Part shown: positions 24,006 through 28,030 of the stretch, piece by piece | Layout: every line of letters starts with the position of its first letter | How positions within the stretch are numbered: the stretch's first letter is position 1 | Source of the DNA: JADKCL01 sp046050405 | Lineage (GTDB): Bacteria; Bacteroidota; Bacteroidia; J057; JADKCL01 | Direction of reading: 5' to 3' | Assembly (NCBI GenBank): GCA_046050405.1 | Contig: JBJOPY010000166.1 | Location: 1 to 28,030, forward strand | DNA length: 28,030 nt | Notes under the pieces: model-generated | What the model was told of the DNA's origin: nothing | Database searches by the model: none | Seen by the model: the letters and a program-made list of their open reading frames with translations, nothing else | Made by a program: the position numbers and the translations under genes

Positions 24006-24254
24006 ATGAAAATCAAGAAAAGCATAGCCATCTCTGAAAGCGGGTTCATCTTCGACGCGTCCCGGGGATACTCGTACAGCACCAATGCGACAGGGGCCGA
24101 GATCCTGGAAATGATGCGGAAGGGAATGTCGCAGGAGGAGATTCTGGAATCCCTCCTAGAAGAATACCAGACGGACACCCCCACGGCGGAGAAGGATCTG
24201 GACGACTTCATCTCCGTCCTCCAACAATTCAACCTTGCCGGCCATGAAGAATAA
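24006..24254 (+). CDS. PqqD-like RiPP recognition element (RRE) protein
   Basis: The 82-residue protein is a stand-alone PqqD-fold domain: a short beta-hairpin with SGFIFDASRGYSYSTNATG, then a helical part with GAEILEMMRKGMSQEEILESLLEEY and a final D..DFISVLQQFNL helix. PqqD-like domains bind the leader peptide of ribosomal precursors and present it to modifying enzymes. No precursor gene sits next to it. Instead it overlaps an ATP-grasp gene by 11 bp, and a decarboxylase with a leader-like N terminus follows. It is thus the probable recognition subunit of a three-gene set. The start is unambiguous: ATG just behind a promoter-like pair of boxes. Confidence 0.8.
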   Translation: MKIKKSIAISESGFIFDASRGYSYSTNATGAEILEMMRKGMSQEEILESLLEEYQTDTPTAEKDLDDFISVLQQFNLAGHEE

Positions 24255-25305
24255 GAAGCAACGTCGACGCGTCACGATCGGCATCACCGGCCTGAACAAC
24301 ATCGACAGCCCGGGGCCCGGGATTGCGGTCATCCGCGGGCTGCGTGAAAGCAAGGTCCTGGACGTTCGCATCATCGGGCTCTCGTATGAAAACCTGGAAC
24401 CCGGAATCTACATGCACGAATGGGTGGACAAGACCTACGAAATCCCCTACCCCACCAGCGGCCATGAGGTGCTCCTGAACCGACTGCAATACATCCACGG
24501 CAAGGAAGGCCTCGACCTTATCATCCCGAATTTCGATGCGGAACTGTACAGCTTCATCAAGCTCGCGCCAGTATTGAAGTCGATGGGCATCGCCACCTTC
24601 CTGCCGACCCTCGAACAATTCGAGGAACGGCACAAGGGTAGACTGATGGAGTTCGGGCTCAAGTATGGGGTGAACATCCCCCGGAGCGAGGTCGCTCCGA
24701 ACGTGATGGAATTCGAGAAACAACTCGCAACCTACAGCTACCCCGTGGTGGTGAAGGGCAAATTCTACGAAGCCTACATCGCCTACTCGCAGCAGCAGGC
24801 AGTGACCTATTATCACAAGATTGCCGCCAAATGGGGCGCTCCCATCATTCTCCAGGAATTCGTGAAGGGGGATGAATACAATGTCTGCGCGATCGGGGAC
24901 GGGGAAGGCCGGATGATGGGCGCAGTCCCGATGCGCAAGACCTATATCACCCAGCAAGGCAAGGCCTGGGCAGGCATCGCCATCGATGACCCCGACTTGC
25001 TCGCGATGGCCAGAAAGATCATCGAGAAATCCCAATGGCGCGGAGGAATGGAACTCGAGCTCATCAAGCGCGACCAGGACGGCAAGGTCTTCCTCATCGA
25101 GATCAACCCCCGGTTCCCCGCCTGGGTCTACCTGACGGTCGGCGCGGGACAGAACCAACCCGATGCAGTCGCAAGAATGGCCCTGGGCGAGACACTGGCA
25201 CCCATGACGGAATACGAGGTCGGCAAGATGTTCATCCGCTACAGCTGGGACATGATCTGCGACCTGAAGGACTTCGAGACGATCAGCACCACGGGGGAGC
25301 TGTGA
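24244..25305 (+). CDS. ATP-grasp ligase
   Basis: The 353-residue protein belongs to the ATP-grasp superfamily, which forms acyl-phosphates from a carboxylate and couples them to amines or thiols. The N-terminal Rossmann-like part (1-120) includes ITGLNNIDSPGPGIAVIRGL. The ATP-binding lobe has VVVKGKFYEAYIAY (168-181, Lys171), ILQEFVKGDEYNV (202-214), and the metal site with Glu272 and Glu286/Asn288 in IEINPRF. The arrangement resembles CarB- and PylC-type ligases more than peptide-modifying graspetide enzymes. The ATG at 24244 overlaps the PqqD gene's end, which implies tight co-expression and likely physical partnership. The substrate is unknown; an amino acid or the decarboxylase N-terminal segment are possible targets. 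Confidence 0.85.
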   Translation: MKNKKQRRRVTIGITGLNNIDSPGPGIAVIRGLRESKVLDVRIIGLSYENLEPGIYMHEWVDKTYEIPYPTSGHEVLLNRLQYIHGKEGLDLIIPNFDAELYSFIKLAPVLKSMGIATFLPTLEQFEERHKGRLMEFGLKYGVNIPRSEVAPNVMEFEKQLATYSYPVVVKGKFYEAYIAYSQQQAVTYYHKIAAKWGAPIILQEFVKGDEYNVCAIGDGEGRMMGAVPMRKTYITQQGKAWAGIAIDDPDLLAMARKIIEKSQWRGGMELELIKRDQDGKVFLIEINPRFPAWVYLTVGAGQNQPDAVARMALGETLAPMTEYEVGKMFIRYSWDMICDLKDFETISTTGEL

Positions 25306-25398
25306 GAGCCGTGTACGGTCGGCCATCGAGCATCCCGACCCTGGAATCTATGTTCCACCTTCCCCATTCATCCAACACATCAATGAAATAAATACCAT

Positions 25399-26757
25399 AT
25401 GGAAAAGAAAAGATATGAACGCCCGGTCATCAAGCGCCTGAATGCTGGGATGCCGGGAAAATTTGGTGCGAAGAGCGAGGCTGAGCCTGTGACGCACATT
25501 GACGGAGTCCGCATCAGCGATCTCCTCCGGGAGTTTGGCTCACCCTTGTTTGCGCTCTCTGAGGCGACGATGCGCAGCACCTACAAAAGCGCCTACACCG
25601 CCTTCAGCACACGGTATCCGAACGTACAGTTCGCGTGGAGCTACAAGACCAACTACCTGAATGCGGTCTGCAGCGTTTTCCATCAGGAGGGCTCTTGGGC
25701 GGAGGTCGTCAGCGGTTTTGAATACCAGAAGGCCATTGCCCTGGGTGTGCCGGGCGACAAGATCATCTTCAATGGCCCGGAGAAAACGAAGGAGGACCAT
25801 CTGATGGCCATCGAGAACGGCTCACCGATCCATATCGATCACCTGGACGAGCTCTATCAACTGATCGAGCTGAGCGAGCAGACGGGAAAGCGGCCGCGCG
25901 TGGGCATCCGCGTGAACATGGACACCGGCGTGTACCCGATCTGGGACCGGTTCGGCTTCAACTATGAATCCGGCCAGGCCCAGGACGCCATCAACAAGAT
26001 TCTCCTGAACGATAAACTGGAGCTGATCGGCCTGCATTGCCACATTGGGACGTTCATGCTCACACCCAATGCCTATGCAGTCGCGGCCTCCAAACTCGCG
26101 GCCTTGGCATTGGCCATCAAGGAAAAATTCGACCATAGCGTGCAGTACATCGACCTCGGTGGAGGATTTGCCTCCCGCAATACCCTGAAGGGCAGCTATC
26201 TCAGTGCCGTGGACATCACGCCCTCCTTCAGCGACTATGCGGAGGCGATCAGCAGCGCACTCCTGAACGCCGGTTTTGAGATCCACAACCTGCCGCTGCT
26301 CATCCTCGAAACAGGGCGTGCGATGGTGGACGACGCCGGCAACCTCCTCGGCACGGTCATTGCCAACAAGCGTCTGGCAGACGGACGCCGTGCCACGATC
26401 CTCGACTTCGGCGTGAACCTGCTCTTCACGAGTTTCTGGTACGAGCATGTGGTGTCGCCGGCGCAGGAGTGTGGACATTATACGGAGGATGTCGTCCTCT
26501 TCGGCCCGCTTTGCATGAACATCGACGTGATTCGTGAGACCGTGAAGCTACCGCCGCTGAACAAGGGGGACCAGGTGATCGTGCAGCGTGTGGGTGCTTA
26601 CAACATGACGCAGTGGATGCAGTTCATCAGCCTCCGCCCAAACGTCGTGATGATCGACATGGGTGGAAAGCCTCACCTGATTCGGGAAAAAGAATCCCTC
26701 GAATACCTCATGGCACCCGAAAGGCTGCCGGCCCATCTCAAGAAATTCGATTTATAG
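25399..26757 (+). CDS. Fold-III PLP-dependent decarboxylase with leader-like N terminus
   Basis: The 452-residue enzyme is related to diaminopimelate, ornithine/arginine and carboxynorspermidine decarboxylases. The PLP Lys83 is in AWSYKTN. It also has HCHIGTFM (213-220), the phosphate loop IDLGGGFAS (251-259), ETGR (304-307, where DAP decarboxylase has EPGR), GPLC with Cys372, and GAYNM (399-403). The substrate cannot be fixed from sequence. Residues 1-24 precede the normal barrel start and read KKRYERPVIKRLNAG, MPGKFG: a YxxPxI motif like the lasso-peptide leader segment bound by PqqD-like domains. A 93-bp gap separates it from the ATP-grasp gene; the gap holds a weak 6-bp hairpin (25317-25322/25335-25340) and no T tract. 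Confidence 0.85.
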   Translation: MEKKRYERPVIKRLNAGMPGKFGAKSEAEPVTHIDGVRISDLLREFGSPLFALSEATMRSTYKSAYTAFSTRYPNVQFAWSYKTNYLNAVCSVFHQEGSWAEVVSGFEYQKAIALGVPGDKIIFNGPEKTKEDHLMAIENGSPIHIDHLDELYQLIELSEQTGKRPRVGIRVNMDTGVYPIWDRFGFNYESGQAQDAINKILLNDKLELIGLHCHIGTFMLTPNAYAVAASKLAALALAIKEKFDHSVQYIDLGGGFASRNTLKGSYLSAVDITPSFSDYAEAISSALLNAGFEIHNLPLLILETGRAMVDDAGNLLGTVIANKRLADGRRATILDFGVNLLFTSFWYEHVVSPAQECGHYTEDVVLFGPLCMNIDVIRETVKLPPLNKGDQVIVQRVGAYNMTQWMQFISLRPNVVMIDMGGKPHLIREKESLEYLMAPERLPAHLKKFDL

Positions 26758-26831
26758 GACCCGGTCATTGAAATGCGGAGCGCAATTCCTAGCTTTCCAG
26801 CCCAATTCAGGAGAAGATCGCTCACCCAGGA

Positions 26832-28030
26832 ATGAAAAAGCAGGCAGCATCATGGATGCAAGAACGGGCGCTATCGCTCTGGAAGGCCACCTTGCACAGT
26901 TATTCGCAGATCTTCTTTGCGAAGAACCATACGATGGGCTTGCTCGTGATGCTGGTGTCCTTCATGGATTTGCAGACCGGACTGGGAGGATTGGCAGGTG
27001 TGGTGCTTGCTAATTCGATGGCTGGGCTGCTGGGATTCCACCGCCAGTCACTGGAAGACGGCCTGCTCGGGATCAATAGCTTGTTTGTGAGCATGGCATT
27101 GGCTGCGAACTTCGAGATGAACGGCCAAATGGTCCTGATCCTGGCGCTTGGGAGCACCTTCGCCGTGCTGGCAACCGTCTCGGTCGCCGCATGGCTGGGC
27201 AAGTACAACCTCCCGGCACTGAGCCTGCCTTTCATGCTGTCGATCTGGACGCTCTTCATGGCCATACGGTCGCTGAAAGCCATCGAATCGGCCGGAGACG
27301 ATCCCTTCCTGATCAATCGCCTCTACGGAATGGGAGGCAAAGCCCTCGTGAATCTCTATGGGCTGGTGAAGGAAAATGCGATCCCGGAGGTGGTCACCAC
27401 CTACCTGAAGTCGCTAGGGGCGATCATCTTTCAGGGAAACATCATTGCAGGTGCAGCCATCGCCATCGCGATCCTCATCCGGTCTCGGATCACCTTCAGC
27501 ATCTCGGTCATCGGCTACGGCACTGGCTACCTCTTCTATTCCTGGATGGGCGGAAACGTCGGGGAGTTCCACTACCAGGCCATAGGATTCAATTTCATCC
27601 TGACCGCCATCGCCCTCGGAGGCTTCTTCTTCGTTCCCACCTCCCGCACCTACCTGATGCTGGTCGTGGTCACGCCACTGATCGGGCTTGCCGTCGGGGC
27701 CGCGAATCTCTTCCTGAAAACCTGGGAATTGCCCACCTACTCGTTTCCCTATGCCTGCATGGTCATCCTGATCCTGCACGTGAGCCAGTCTTCCTTCCGC
27801 CGCGAATGGTTTCCCCTCGTGGTCATCCAGCGGTATTCGGCGGAGAGAAACCTCTACTCCTTCCTGAACTACCGCAACCGATTTCGGAACAATGCCTGGT
27901 TTCAGATCGCATTGCCGTTTTTCGGGGATTGGAAGGTTACGCAGGCCTATGATGGGGAACACACGCACAGAGGCGACTACCGCCACGCATTGGACTTCAC
28001 TGTCTGCGATGCGAAAGGCATGAGCTATGC
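26832..28030 (+). CDS. Urea transporter fused to M23 peptidase, 3' end outside window
   Basis: The frame is open from the ATG at 26832 to the window edge (399 complete codons). Residues about 15-300 form a SLC14/urea-transporter-like membrane domain with two related halves, for example HTMGLLVMLVSFMDLQTGLGG and LLGINSLFVSMAL, then LGAIIFQGNIIAGAAIAIAI and HYQAIGFNFILTAIALGG. A basic linker follows with FRREWFPLVVIQRYS. The M23 metallopeptidase domain then begins with FGDWKVTQAYDGEHTHRGDY and HALDF, where the His of THRG and the Asp of LDF are the expected zinc ligands; the rest is missing. M23 enzymes cut peptidoglycan or peptide bridges. It starts 74 bp after the decarboxylase and is probably co-transcribed. 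Whether the channel carries urea or another small amide is unknown. Confidence 0.85.
   Translation, partial: MKKQAASWMQERALSLWKATLHSYSQIFFAKNHTMGLLVMLVSFMDLQTGLGGLAGVVLANSMAGLLGFHRQSLEDGLLGINSLFVSMALAANFEMNGQMVLILALGSTFAVLATVSVAAWLGKYNLPALSLPFMLSIWTLFMAIRSLKAIESAGDDPFLINRLYGMGGKALVNLYGLVKENAIPEVVTTYLKSLGAIIFQGNIIAGAAIAIAILIRSRITFSISVIGYGTGYLFYSWMGGNVGEFHYQAIGFNFILTAIALGGFFFVPTSRTYLMLVVVTPLIGLAVGAANLFLKTWELPTYSFPYACMVILILHVSQSSFRREWFPLVVIQRYSAERNLYSFLNYRNRFRNNAWFQIALPFFGDWKVTQAYDGEHTHRGDYRHALDFTVCDAKGMSY

Noticed and set aside
24229..25326. Open frame of 365 codons on the minus strand
   Set aside because: Exact antisense of the ATP-grasp gene; high-GC third-position bias produces the open frame.
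25317..25340. Hairpin between ATP-grasp and decarboxylase genes as a terminator
   Set aside because: Only 6 bp of stem, a 12-nt loop and no T tract; not enough to separate the two genes into different transcripts.

Overview
The window reads as a chromosomal segment of a Bacteroidota bacterium of fairly high GC content, perhaps a Saprospiria- or Chitinophagia-like lineage. Three things point there. Two secreted proteins end in type IX secretion sorting domains (YPNP motif). Several genes carry the TAnnTTTG -7 promoter box of this phylum and no obvious Shine-Dalgarno sequences. Many genes are phylum-typical families (mutL followed by two rhomboid genes, BatD, DUF5995, a urea transporter fused to an M23 peptidase).

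Left part (1-6470), all on the minus strand: mutL with an active-looking and a degenerate rhomboid protein; a heavy-metal-associated lipoprotein with a DUF2231 membrane protein; a secreted cysteine-rich protein with a long lysine-rich tail; and an acyl-CoA-binding protein. Middle (6780-12430): plsY; a tRNA-Ser(GCT), tRNA-Pro(TGG), tRNA-Arg(TCT) cluster with a well-formed promoter and hairpins; batD; a polyprenyl diphosphate synthase followed by a third rhomboid; and a small membrane-anchored pilin-like protein.

From 12660 to about 14400 lies an AT-richer island. It holds an AAA_14/DUF4143 ATPase gene preceded by two decayed tandem copies of its own 5' end. Each copy keeps a palindrome TTTACTCA-N6-TGAGTAAA exactly 6 nt upstream of the start-codon position. 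The outermost copy ends in three head-to-tail 22-bp sites. This is an unexplained repeat and operator-like structure.

Next come a translationally coupled YHYH-domain/arylsulfotransferase pair (both with T9SS tails), an SbtA-like bicarbonate permease, a second DUF2231-like protein, a DUF5995 protein, uvrB and a LytTR response regulator. Divergent from the regulator is a plus-strand cluster (24006 to the window end): a PqqD-like RiPP recognition protein, an ATP-grasp ligase overlapping it by 11 bp, a fold-III PLP decarboxylase, and a urea transporter/M23 peptidase fusion cut by the window edge. The decarboxylase begins with a YxxPxI segment resembling the leader motif that PqqD-like domains bind in lasso-peptide systems. 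I therefore propose that the cluster is a RiPP-derived system in which the recognition tag has been moved onto an enzyme. This is the best candidate here for an undescribed system.
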